Of a stretch of 64,000 bases of DNA, positions 34,713 through 42,994 are shown one piece after another. The position numbers and the translations under genes are program-made. The notes under the pieces are model-generated. The model saw only the letters and a program-made list of their open reading frames with translations, searched no databases and was not told the origin of the DNA. The stretch comes from Allobosea sp. Root381 (GTDB lineage: Bacteria > Pseudomonadota > Alphaproteobacteria > Rhizobiales > Beijerinckiaceae), in contig NZ_LMJT01000042.1 in assembly GCF_001429395.1 (NCBI RefSeq), forward strand, positions 116,398 through 180,397, in the 5' to 3' direction. The stretch's first letter is position 1, and each line of letters begins with the position of its first letter.

Positions 34713-35900
34713 ATGGCCTCGATCACACTCAATCACGTCGCCAAGCATTTCGGCCCCAAGGTCGCGATCGCAGATATCGATCTCAAGATCGAGGAGGGCG
34801 AATTCCTCGTTCTCCTCGGCCCGTCCGGCTGCGGCAAGTCCACGCTGCTGCGCATGCTCGCCGGGCTCGAGACCGTCACATCCGGGGAAATCCATGTCGG
34901 CGGAAAGCGGGTCGATCAGTTGCCGCCGAGCGCGCGCGACATGGCCTTCGTCTTCCAGTCCTACGCGCTCTACCCGCACATGACGGTGAGGCGAAACATC
35001 GCCTTTCCGCTGATCATGCGGCAGTTCAAGTGGTGGTTCCATATCCCCGTCATCGGTGGTCTCGCCAAGCGGCGCATCGAGCGGTCGCCAGAGGTGGCCG
35101 AACTCGTCGAGAAGACGGCGAAGACGCTTTCCCTCACCGAGATGCTCGATCGCTATCCACGCACGCTCTCCGGCGGCCAGCGCCAGCGCGTCGCGCTCGG
35201 GCGCGCCATGGTGCGCAAGCCCGAGGTCTTCCTGATGGATGAGCCGCTCTCCAACCTCGACGCCAAGCTGCGCTCCGCGATGCGCGCGGAGATCACGCGG
35301 CTTCATGGCCGCGTCGGCGGCACCTTCGTCTATGTCACGCACGATCAGGTCGAGGCTATGACGATGGGCACGCGCATCGCGCTGATGCGCGACGGCGTCA
35401 TCCAGCAATTCGGCACGCCGCGCGAGATCTACACCTCGCCCGCCAACACCTATGTCGCCCGCTTCATCGGCACCCCACCGATGAACCTGATCGAGGCCCA
35501 TATCGAGGGCGACGCCCTCCGCATCGGAGAAGCACTCCTGCCGCTGCCGGCCCGGCTGCTGCCGGCCGCCCGCTCGGTGAGTGGCAATACGCTGCTGCTC
35601 GGCATCCGCCCAGGCGCGTTGACGATCGGCGCGCCCGGCGAGGCGGGCGGGCTCTCCGGCACGGTCAGCCTCGTCGAGCATGTCGGCGCGGAGTCCGTCA
35701 TTGCGGTCGGGCTGGCGCAGGCGCGGACCGCCCATGAGGAAGAGGGCGAGGTCGCAGGCGAGATCATGGTCACGGCATCCGGCTACAGCGATCTCGCGCG
35801 GGGCAAGCCCGTTACGGTCGGGCTGAACCTGTCGGAGGCCGTGCTGTTCTCGGCCGAGAACAGCCGTCGCCTCGGCGATGACGCTGCCCACACTGCTTGA
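34713..35900 (+). CDS. Sugar ABC transporter ATP-binding protein (UgpC/MsmK-like)
   Basis: About 395 aa. Walker A GPSGCGKST, Q-loop FVFQSYALYPHM, signature LSGGQRQRV, Walker B VFLMDEPLSNLDAKL and switch VTHDQVEAMT are intact, followed by a C-terminal TOBE regulatory domain (FIGTPPMNLIEA, GIRPGAL). An insertion (MRQFKWWFHIPVIGGLAKRR) lies between the Q-loop and signature, where shorter relatives have none. It closes the operon; no catabolic enzyme follows, so the imported sugar is probably processed by enzymes encoded elsewhere, possibly at the first GntR locus. Confidence 0.92.
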   Translation: MASITLNHVAKHFGPKVAIADIDLKIEEGEFLVLLGPSGCGKSTLLRMLAGLETVTSGEIHVGGKRVDQLPPSARDMAFVFQSYALYPHMTVRRNIAFPLIMRQFKWWFHIPVIGGLAKRRIERSPEVAELVEKTAKTLSLTEMLDRYPRTLSGGQRQRVALGRAMVRKPEVFLMDEPLSNLDAKLRSAMRAEITRLHGRVGGTFVYVTHDQVEAMTMGTRIALMRDGVIQQFGTPREIYTSPANTYVARFIGTPPMNLIEAHIEGDALRIGEALLPLPARLLPAARSVSGNTLLLGIRPGALTIGAPGEAGGLSGTVSLVEHVGAESVIAVGLAQARTAHEEEGEVAGEIMVTASGYSDLARGKPVTVGLNLSEAVLFSAENSRRLGDDAAHTA

Positions 35901-36215
35901 GCGCGGGAGCGCTGCGCGACCTGCGAACACTCGGTCCTTGCCCAAAAGCGGACCTTCAGCAATTGCGACCTAATCTCTGGCTATACATTCGTACAGATCC
36001 CTCTAGCGATTATCGTAAGCGGTTGTCGGCGGGTCCAATATCCGTCCGAACGTTGAACCCGGACAATCCCTCTCAATCCTCGCGCCGCCGAGTTACTTCG
36101 GGCTGTTCCTAGCCACAGGGTGGTCGGCGCACTTTTGGAAGAGGCGGGAGATGAAAGCGCTCTTCAAAGGCGAGGCCGTCTTGCCTCGAAACCGAGCAGC
36201 CGCTGGGGCGGTCGT
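35901..36215. other. Intergenic stretch without a supported gene
   Basis: Slightly lower GC than the flanking operon. No ribosome-binding site plus ORF, no clear terminator. It leads into the membrane-protein fragment at 36216. Confidence 0.4.
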
Positions 36216-36398
36216 TGGCTGTTCTTGTCGGCGAACGGCACCTTCATGTTGGTCGCACCCCTGACCTGGTACGAGCTGGTACCGGGCGTGACCGATACCG
36301 GCTTCTTCAATCAGCACTTTGTTCGCGACATCGGGATGATCCAGCTCTTCCTTGGCGTCGCCTTTGGTCTGGGCCTGTTTCGGCCCGAGCGGCGCGTT
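36216..36398 (+). pseudogene. Fragment of a small DUF-type membrane protein
   Basis: The translation contains ANGTFMLVAPLTWYELVPGV, TGFFNQHFVRDIGMIQL and GLGLFRPERRV, the first half of a conserved small membrane protein with two helices and a W-Y-x-L-V-P-G-V-x-x-T motif. After RPERRV the second half is missing and the frame continues into unrelated residues. The proper N-terminal Met is also absent. I interpret it as a truncated relic. Confidence 0.5.
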
Positions 36399-36437
36399 GA
36401 CTTAACGCATCTTCACCGCGGCGACATTGCCAGCCGA

Positions 36438-36588
36438 TCAACGGTCGCCGGCTCGCTGAAGCACAGCCTGGATCCCGGTGACGATCCTCGCCGCGGGCGA
36501 CGGCTTTTCAACCAGCCGGCTCAGAAGCCCAGGCTCAAGTAGCCCGCTGTCGGGCGAGCGGCCGGAAAAGACCAGAAAATGCCTACGG
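36438..36588 (-). pseudogene. Possible C-terminal remnant of a response-regulator receiver domain
   Basis: On the minus strand, just downstream of the histidine kinase, the frame reads FLVFSGRSPDSGLLEPG, then LVEKPSPAARIVTGIQAVLQ and a stop. It resembles the end of a receiver domain (the xxSGY, the K-P dipeptide and the final helix), with no preceding Asp-containing half. It may be what remains of a partner response regulator. The match is short, so this is tentative. Confidence 0.3.
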
Positions 36589-37740
36589 TCATGGGAGCGG
36601 GTGCGCAGCTTCAGGCCAGGCAACGAGCGGCATCCTGAAGGTGAAACGCGTCTCGTCCGGGGTGGACGATACGGTCAGCGTGCCGCCGTGAGCCTTGGCG
36701 ATCTCGGAGGCGATATGCAGGCCCAGGCCGAGGCCATTCGCGCTCTGCCGGACGTCCCCCCGGAAGAACGGTTGGAACAGATGCTCCATCGCTGCGGTTG
36801 GGATGGGGTCGCCTGCATTGGCTACCGAGAGCTCAAGACCATTGGCATTCGCGCTGACCTCGACCCTCACGGGCTGCCCGATGGCTCCGTGGGTCAACGC
36901 GTTACCAAGCAGGTTCGACAGCAACTGTCCGACCCGGCTGTGGTCGCAGTCGACAGGAACTTCGATGGAGATCGCCTCGACGATCTCGACGTCAGCGTGG
37001 CTGGTCCTAAGCTCGTTCACGATCTGGCGAAGTGTTGGCTCCAGGGGTTTCGATGCGTCGCGGGATAACGTCAGCCCACCGCCAAGCTGGCCGCGGGCGA
37101 AATCTAGCACGTTGTCGATCAGCCCCGACATCCGCAGGGAGCTTGCCTGCATCAGGCCGACGAGCCGGGATTGCTTCGGGCTCAACGGTTCCCTGCTTGC
37201 CATCCGCAATCCGGCGTCGATCGAGGCGAGCGGATTGCGGAGATCGTGCCCCAGCACGGCGATGAACTGCTCCCGCAGGGCGCCGGTCGCCTTTTCGTCC
37301 GCAAGCCCCTGAAATGCGTCATCCCGGGAGCGGACGAGGGATTGTTCGAATGTACGGCGTTGCTCGGCCTGGAAGACGATCAGGCGGGTAAATTCCAGGT
37401 TCTCCTGGGCATCACGCTTTTCGTTGGCACTGACGAACACGGGGAACTTGCCGTTGGCCGTAACGAGGTCGAGGACGATCTCCGTGACGAAGCCCTGCAT
37501 CCGCAGAAGGGGAATCAGGTGCGTCTCATAGAGCACGCGTCCCGGCATCGTGAGGCGATCGCGGAACCTGCTCCCCAAGAGTTCATGGGCCGGTGCGCCA
37601 AGCCAGGAGCATAGCGTTGCGTTGACTCTGGCGATCTTGCCGTCCGACTGGAGGACGGCATAGCCGCAAGGTGCATTCTCATAAAGATCGTCGAGATCGC
37701 CGGAATGGAACCCCGGCTCAGAGGAAGGCACGGATTTCAC
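36589..37740 (-). CDS. PAS-domain sensor histidine kinase
   Basis: About 383 aa, no transmembrane segment. Residues 14-130 form a PAS domain (LYENAPCGYAVLQSDGKIAR), residues 155-225 a HisKA dimerisation domain with phospho-acceptor His165 in AVLGHDLRNPLAS, and the C-terminus an HATPase_c (LLSNLLGNALTHG, GLGLGLHIASEIAKAHGG). The start overlaps the end of the upstream RsbQ-like gene by 23 bp, so the two are translated together. Hydrolase-plus-PAS pairs are known from RsbQ/RsbP in Bacillus, where the hydrolase supplies the PAS ligand. The partner response regulator is not intact in this window. Confidence 0.88.
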   Translation of the reverse strand: MKSVPSSEPGFHSGDLDDLYENAPCGYAVLQSDGKIARVNATLCSWLGAPAHELLGSRFRDRLTMPGRVLYETHLIPLLRMQGFVTEIVLDLVTANGKFPVFVSANEKRDAQENLEFTRLIVFQAEQRRTFEQSLVRSRDDAFQGLADEKATGALREQFIAVLGHDLRNPLASIDAGLRMASREPLSPKQSRLVGLMQASSLRMSGLIDNVLDFARGQLGGGLTLSRDASKPLEPTLRQIVNELRTSHADVEIVEAISIEVPVDCDHSRVGQLLSNLLGNALTHGAIGQPVRVEVSANANGLELSVANAGDPIPTAAMEHLFQPFFRGDVRQSANGLGLGLHIASEIAKAHGGTLTVSSTPDETRFTFRMPLVAWPEAAHPLP

Positions 37741-38518
37741 GGATAACCTCGTCGGGCGCGCTCAGATTGGGGCAGTGCCCCGTTGCATCGAGCATGACGA
37801 ATGTGCTGCCGGCGATGTTCCTGTGCACGAAACGGCCGACGTTCTCTGCCGCGATGATGTCGTCCTGGCATTGCAGGATCAGCGTCGGGACAGAGACCAG
37901 CCGCAGGTCGGCGCGGTTGTCGCCGGTGAAGGTCGCCCGGGCGAACTGCTTTGCGATCTCCGGATCGGTGCGGCAAAAGCTGGCGGCCAGTTCCTCGCCA
38001 AGCTCGGGCCGGTCCCCGTTCCCCATGATCGCGGGCGCCATTGCGTTCGACCAACCCATGTGGTTCTCCGCGAGCGAGCCCAGTAGGTCCTCGACATCGC
38101 CCGGCGTGAAGCCTCCGATGTACTCACCGTCGTTGATGTAGCGCGGCGACGGACCGACCATCACGAGCTTGCCGAACATTCCCGGCGACTTCAGCGAAGC
38201 CAGGACACCGATCATCGCACTGACAGAATGTCCAACGAAGATCGCGTCCTCCAGACCCAGCTCGTTGCCGATCTCGACCAGATCGTCCGCGTAGCCGGAA
38301 AGGGTGGAATACTTTTCGGGGACGAATGCCGAGAGATCGGACTTGCCCGCGCCGACATGATCGAACCTGATTGTCCTGAAATCCGGACGGAAGGCGGGTT
38401 CCACCAGCCGCCACATGTTCTGATCGCAACCGAAACCATGAGCGAAGACGACCGCCCTGTCGCCGCCGCCGTCGGTCACCACGTTGTTCCGCCGAAGCGC
38501 AGTCTTCTTATCCGACAT
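37718..38518 (-). CDS. RsbQ-like alpha/beta hydrolase (signalling type)
   Basis: About 266 aa. HGFGCDQNMWR, RFDHVGAGKSDLSAF and VGHSVSAMIG (nucleophile Ser98) are diagnostic for the RsbQ/KAI2/D14 group; the acid and His lie in LILQCQDDII and DATGHCPNLSAP. In Bacillus RsbQ activates the PAS-phosphatase RsbP during energy stress, presumably by producing or delivering a small hydrophobic ligand. Here its overlapping partner is a PAS histidine kinase, suggesting the same ligand logic wired to a two-component output (inference). The 188 nt upstream (38519-38706) show no gene and hold the promoter. Confidence 0.87.
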   Translation of the reverse strand: MSDKKTALRRNNVVTDGGGDRAVVFAHGFGCDQNMWRLVEPAFRPDFRTIRFDHVGAGKSDLSAFVPEKYSTLSGYADDLVEIGNELGLEDAIFVGHSVSAMIGVLASLKSPGMFGKLVMVGPSPRYINDGEYIGGFTPGDVEDLLGSLAENHMGWSNAMAPAIMGNGDRPELGEELAASFCRTDPEIAKQFARATFTGDNRADLRLVSVPTLILQCQDDIIAAENVGRFVHRNIAGSTFVMLDATGHCPNLSAPDEVIREIRAFL

Positions 38519-38706
38519 CCGCGATTCCTAGCATTCTCGTGCTCGCCATGTCTCCCTCGCCCTTCCAATCGGTAGGCCTTCAGCCGTCCGGATATCGCGC
38601 TCCAAATGGTCGATGATTTTCACCGGGACAGTGGGCCCGTACGACCTGCGCCAGTTCCGGACATTGACGTGACTCCAGAAACCGGACGTCGCGGCAACAA
38701 ACTGCT

Positions 38707-39753
38707 CTAACCGCTCGCGGACATCGACTTTGTTGAGCGGGTGAAGGCCGGCACCTGGAAACGCCGGCGGTAGACCCCCGGCGTCATCCCTGTGACGCGC
38801 TTGAACAATCGGCGGAAGAAGGCGGCGTCCTCGTAGCCGACCTTCCAGCTGATCTCATCGGCCCGTACATCAGTGCGCTCGAGCCGGCGCTTGGCGTCCT
38901 CGATCCGCAGGCGCTGCACGTAATCGATCGGCGCGAAGCCCGTTGCCTCGACGAAGCGCCGCTTGAACGTGCGCTCGGCCAGCCCTGAACGCCGCACCAT
39001 CTCCTCGACCGGGCTCGCAATGGAGAAGTGCGCCGAAAGCCAGGATTGCGTGTCTGCAATGGCCGAGTCGCCATGATCAGTTCGGCCCTGGAAGACGATA
39101 TAGGGTGCGAGCCCGTCGTGGTGCCATTGAAGCGCAAAGGATCGTGCCACGGTCTGCGCTGCCGTAGCGCCGACATAGCGGGCTATCAGGTAGAGCACGA
39201 GGTCGTGCCAAGTCATCGAGGCGCCTGAGGTAACGAGTTCCTCGCGCTCGCCCGAGATCACCAGCACGCGATCGGGCCGCAGCCGCACGCGCGGAAAGGC
39301 GCGTGAAAACGGATCGGCGTAAGCCCAGTGAATGGTCGTCTCGTGGCCATCGAACAGCCCAGTCTCGGCGAGCAGGAACATGCCCGAGCAGGCGGAACAG
39401 AGCACTGCGCCTTCGGCATGCATGCGCCGAGCCCAATCGACGATTTCGGGATAACGGCCGGGCGTCCAGCCATCGGGTCCCAGCAGAACCGACGGCACGA
39501 TGACGATGTCCGTCGCCGCAACCTCCGATACCGCCAGCCGGGCCTCTACAGGCAAGCCGCTCGCCAGAGCGACACTGCCGCGTTCGGCCGCAACGATCTC
39601 GACCAAGAACGGCGGCTCTTCGGGAAGTGTCGGCTCGGCGCGCCCGAGCATGCGAAACGCGCTCAGCACGTCGTAGATGCCGCCCAGCGTCGATATGACC
39701 GCATCGGGAATGGCGATCAAACTGACATGCAGCGGTCGTGTCGTCGCTGACAT
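38707..39753 (-). CDS. GlxA-type AraC-family transcriptional regulator
   Basis: About 348 aa. An N-terminal DJ-1/PfpI-like amidase-fold domain (HVSLIAIPDAVISTLGGIYDV, split at Y; CSACSGMFLLAETGLFDG) is followed by a C-terminal AraC HTH pair (MVRRSGLAERTFKRRFVEAT; VGYEDAAFFRRLFKRVTG). Such regulators sense small metabolites through the PfpI-like domain. The ATG at 39753 has CAGGAGA 8 nt upstream. It is divergent from a methyltransferase gene, the likely target. Confidence 0.87.
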   Translation of the reverse strand: MSATTRPLHVSLIAIPDAVISTLGGIYDVLSAFRMLGRAEPTLPEEPPFLVEIVAAERGSVALASGLPVEARLAVSEVAATDIVIVPSVLLGPDGWTPGRYPEIVDWARRMHAEGAVLCSACSGMFLLAETGLFDGHETTIHWAYADPFSRAFPRVRLRPDRVLVISGEREELVTSGASMTWHDLVLYLIARYVGATAAQTVARSFALQWHHDGLAPYIVFQGRTDHGDSAIADTQSWLSAHFSIASPVEEMVRRSGLAERTFKRRFVEATGFAPIDYVQRLRIEDAKRRLERTDVRADEISWKVGYEDAAFFRRLFKRVTGMTPGVYRRRFQVPAFTRSTKSMSASG

Positions 39754-39880
39754 TTGCGAGTCTCCTGGCAGGAACGGACCGTCGCTGGCCGATCTCGCAC
39801 TCCAAGGCCGAACGGCCAATCGCCATCCTGCTTTCGAGCCTCGGCGCAAAGGGCCCGAGATCGAGACAACGGGGTGAACA

Positions 39881-40939
39881 ATGTCCATCAATCAGCAGAA
39901 ACTCGATACGCTTGTCGGGCGCCTCATCGGAGAAATTTCAGCCGGATATGGCGGTGTCATGGTGGGGCTCGGCGACAAGCTCGGGCTTTACAAGGCCATG
40001 GCGGGCGCCGGACCTCTGAGCTCGCAGGAGGTTGCCAGACGCAGTGGTTGCGCGGAGCGCTACGTCCGCGAGTGGCTCAATTCGCAGGTCGCCGGCGGCT
40101 GTATCGACTATCACTCGAAATCCAGAACCTACGAACTGACGCAGGAGCAGGCGGCGGTCCTTGCCGACGATCTGAGCCCGGTTTTCCTGCCCCATGCCTG
40201 GCAGATCGTTGCATCCATGTGGGCCGACGAACCCAAGACCGTTGCTGCGTTCAAATCGGGCAACGGCGTGAGCTGGGGCGAGCATGATGAGCGGCTCTTC
40301 TGCGGCATCGGAGCCTTTTATCGGAATGCCTACAGCGCGAACCTCGTCAAGGAGTGGCTCCCGATGCTCTCCGGCGTGACGGACAAGCTGGAGAGGGGCG
40401 CCAAGGTCGCCGATATCGGCTGCGGGCACGGCCATTCGACTGTGCTAATGGCGAAGGCCTTCCCGGAGAGCAGGTTCTGGGGCTTCGACGCTCACGAAGA
40501 ATCCATTGAGGTCGCCCGTCGGGTGGCGCAGGCGGCCGGTGTCGAGGATCGCGTCATCTTCGAGGTCGAAAAGGCGGATACCTACGCCAGGCGCGGCTAC
40601 GATCTGGTTTGCTTCTTTGACTGCCTGCACGACATGGGCCGACCGATCGAAGCGACGCGCTATGCCGCCACGGCGATGGCCGAGGACGGCACGCTCATGC
40701 TGATCGAACCCTTCGCCGGGGATCGCGTCGAGGACAACATCAACCCGGTCGGCCGGCTATACTATGCTGGATCGACGACCATGTGCTGTGCCCACGCGAT
40801 ATCGGAGAATGGCACACATGTTCTCGGCGCCCAGGCGGGTCCGAACCAGCTTGAGGCGATCCTGAAATCAGCGGGGCTTGGCACGGTGCGCAGGGCGGTG
40901 GAGACGCCGTTCAATCTGATCATCGAGGCTCGCTGGTAA
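39881..40939 (+). CDS. SAM-dependent methyltransferase with N-terminal winged helix
   Basis: About 352 aa. Residues 1-100 resemble the winged-helix dimerisation region of Rv2258c-like and O-methyltransferase proteins (SSQEVARRSGCAERYVREWL); residues 165-345 are a class I methyltransferase (VADIGCGHGHSTVLMAKAFP, FWGFDAHEESIEVARR, CFFDCLHDMG). The substrate is unknown. It is divergent from the GlxA-type regulator, which may control it. Confidence 0.82.
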   Translation: MSINQQKLDTLVGRLIGEISAGYGGVMVGLGDKLGLYKAMAGAGPLSSQEVARRSGCAERYVREWLNSQVAGGCIDYHSKSRTYELTQEQAAVLADDLSPVFLPHAWQIVASMWADEPKTVAAFKSGNGVSWGEHDERLFCGIGAFYRNAYSANLVKEWLPMLSGVTDKLERGAKVADIGCGHGHSTVLMAKAFPESRFWGFDAHEESIEVARRVAQAAGVEDRVIFEVEKADTYARRGYDLVCFFDCLHDMGRPIEATRYAATAMAEDGTLMLIEPFAGDRVEDNINPVGRLYYAGSTTMCCAHAISENGTHVLGAQAGPNQLEAILKSAGLGTVRRAVETPFNLIIEARW

Positions 40940-41227
40940 CGATTGATGGATACTCAGGGAAGGCATGCGTCTTCCCTGAAGCGCCTACTTTCCGCCAACT
41001 ATGCGCGGCCTGACCTTGATCGAGGGCGGTCGCGGCGACGTGCTGCCGGCGGAGCCGGCGCCGGTCGAGCGGAGGCGAAGGGTTGGCGATATCGATGAAT
41101 GCTGACGGCCTGACGGCAGCCATCGGCCCGAGTGGACCATTCGCGCTCTTGTGATTTTCACGGCATTAAAGTGCCGAAAAGGGATCGCTATCTCATGGTC
41201 GGGCGACGCAAACATCGGAGGTCGGTC

Positions 41228-41494
41228 ATGATTGAGCGAGTTCTGTTAGCTGCGGCTCTTGCAGCCATCCCTGTAACCGTTTCCGCGCAGAATTTGGGGC
41301 GTTTAACCCGCGACCCCGCCGATGGCGGGTCAATTCACGATCCAGCCCCGCTCGGCGCTGAAACGCACAGGGTGCCATTCGACACCCGCGCTCCGCTGGC
41401 TAAAAGAAACGCGACCACCGCTCCAGTTGAAGAGCATATAATCCGCGATCCCAACGGTGGGTCCACTCGCGACCCAGCCTTCCGGCATATGTAA
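41228..41494 (+). CDS. Small exported protein with RDP-GGS-DPA repeats
   Basis: About 88 aa. A signal peptide (MIERVLLAAALAAIPVTVSAQ) is followed by a polar mature part with two copies of a motif: RDPADGGSIHDPA and RDPNGGSTRDPA. No family recognised. GGAGG lies 6 nt before the ATG at 41228, which makes translation likely. The mature protein would be about 67 residues, periplasmic or secreted. The repeat suggests a short structural or binding element. Confidence 0.6.
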   Translation: MIERVLLAAALAAIPVTVSAQNLGRLTRDPADGGSIHDPAPLGAETHRVPFDTRAPLAKRNATTAPVEEHIIRDPNGGSTRDPAFRHM

Positions 41495-41549
41495 TGGCCG
41501 TTTGGGGCTGGGAGCGGACATAGCGCGCCGCTTCAACTAGCGTCGCGCT

Positions 41550-41675
41550 ATGTGCAATCTCTACAGCCACACGCGAAACATCGAGGCGATGCGCAAGCTG
41601 GTCGCCAGGTTAGACGTGGCCGCCCAGGTCGTCCCGCAGCCCGGCACAGCCTTAGCATCGTCACGCGCGGCGTGA
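41550..41675 (+). pseudogene. SRAP/YedK (HMCES-like) fragment
   Basis: The ORF begins MCNLYSHTRNIEAMRKLVAR, the N-terminus of the SRAP family, in which Cys2 crosslinks to abasic sites in single-stranded DNA. After about 22 residues the sequence jumps to what looks like the protein's late part (SLSIVTRGVKRT in a neighbouring frame), then stops. About 200 residues are missing, so it is an internal-deletion remnant. Confidence 0.55.
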
Positions 41676-41696
41676 AGAGGACGGCATATAGCCGGA

Positions 41697-41894
41697 TCAG
41701 GCCGCGCCGCCTTCTCTACAGGCCAGGTATCGCGACACTGCCAATTCGAGCGCGGCCCGCTCACGCCCCAGGGTCGAATTCGTCGCCGAGTTCTCAAGGA
41801 ACCGCAGCCTCGCTAAGGCTTGGCGAAATTGCGCGGTGCTCGTGATCTGAATGATCACCTTGCTCGCATTATCGTGGCCGGCATCCTGCAACAT
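41697..41894 (-). CDS. Small hypothetical protein (about 65 aa)
   Basis: Translation: a short N-terminus, then IIQITSTAQFRQALARLRFL, a polar linker, RERAALELAVSRYLACREG. It resembles the helical N-terminal segment seen in some HigA-like antitoxins, but no HTH follows. An internal GTG (K-V-I-I-Q) may be the true start. It sits in decayed DNA and could itself be a remnant. Weakly supported. Confidence 0.3.
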   Translation of the reverse strand: MLQDAGHDNASKVIIQITSTAQFRQALARLRFLENSATNSTLGRERAALELAVSRYLACREGGAA

Positions 41895-42947
41895 GGAAGC
41901 GCCTCCGGGTGACCCCGCAGACTACGCCAGCCATCAGAACTCGCATTCTCAAAAGACATTTCGACGGCGCCATGCGCGAGTTCGTGGCAGGCGGAGAGGG
42001 ATGGATGGTCGTAGTTGGGGACCACACGGCGGCCCATGCGGAGTCTATATGACCATGACCCAGGTTCATCGGTTTGCCGATGTCAGCTCGCCCAACGCCC
42101 TCTCGCCAGTGTTATACTGAAATCTACTGTATCCATAATAATGAAATTGACCCGTATCAGCCAAACCACCCTTCTAATCTTACGCTGATAAGCTCAGGCA
42201 TCCCCATTTCCCATCGAAATAATATTTCTATTTAGACGCAACGATCTAGGGCCGGCGGCCGACGATAGGTTGGAAGCATCCTCGCGGCGCCTGATACGAA
42301 CAGCTCGAAACAGGCCTGAAATCCACGGAAAAGGTTTCGGTCGGCGATTGCGATCAACCCAATAGACAAAGGCACGGCTCCGCTGGACGAGCGCAGCTAG
42401 CGCAGGGCGCGTATCATTCAAGAGCAATCACGATCGGCCAAAAGGCTGACCCCAGGACGCCATTGGCGCGACCGAACATGCGCGCCCAGAGCGTCCGCAG
42501 AAGCTTGCCGGCAGCCATTGCACATCATTTCACGAAGATTGAATATCGGAACAGCGCTCAAGCTAAGCGCTTGAATGGCGCTCCCATGGGGAATCGAACC
42601 AGATATCAAAATACACCACAAATTCAAATGCTTAAAGAAATTAATGAATGCCTGCCTTCAATGATTATAACCATCTTTCTTACCAACAATGTTACCCCGA
42701 TTGATGTACGCCCGCTGGATTTGGGCACCTGAACAAATTCTCGAATCCACCGCGCGTAAGCGAGCAGTTGAAGCCCAGCCTGCGGGCGCCTGCGCCGACC
42801 AGCCTCCATAGGCTCTCGACGAAATTTGCTCTCAGCAGCCCCCCTCCCCGTCCGCATCCTCCGTCCCGGAGAGCGGTCACCAGCGGTAGCTGCGGCGCCG
42901 CACAATCGAATTGGTGCATCGCTTCCACGAAAGGGGCTTTCTCACAC
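41895..42947. other. Gene-poor, lower-GC, decayed stretch
   Basis: About 1 kb with AT-rich patches (around 42120-42230 and 42590-42720) unlike the rest of the window, no ORF with a recognised domain, and a tRNA 3' fragment at 42576. On the minus strand a short frame near 41960-42020 contains HELAH, a possible metallopeptidase motif in a relic, but with no supporting context. I read it as residue of former mobile DNA. Confidence 0.5.
42576..42600 (-). other. tRNA 3'-end fragment (possible attachment-site relic)
   Basis: Minus strand: GGTTCGATTCC followed by CCATGGGAGC, G and CCA, which is the T-loop/T-stem and acceptor 3' strand of a tRNA with discriminator G. The 5' part is absent. Displaced tRNA 3' ends are typical scars of tRNA-targeting integrases. 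No intact integrase is adjacent; the nearest recombinase relic is at 47780. Confidence 0.4.
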
Positions 42948-42993
42948 ATCCATCATTCGTATGATGATAAAAATCATCATACGAATGATGGAT
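42948..42993. promoter_or_regulatory. Perfect 46-bp palindrome at the FadR-type regulator start
   Basis: Two exactly complementary 21-bp arms (42948-42968 and 42973-42993) flank AAAA and end one base before the ATG of the regulator. Each arm contains its own smaller dyad, CATCAT-N4-ATGATG, so it looks like two operators in mirror arrangement. Binding here would block initiation or translation of the regulator gene. No Shine-Dalgarno is visible upstream of that ATG, so in RNA the hairpin would sit directly against the start codon. Confidence 0.75.
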
Positions 42994-42994
42994 C

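Noticed and set aside
41855..42037. Minus-strand frame with HELAH, possible zinc peptidase
   Set aside because: Only a 60-codon frame in decayed DNA with no other motif; one HExxH is expected by chance.
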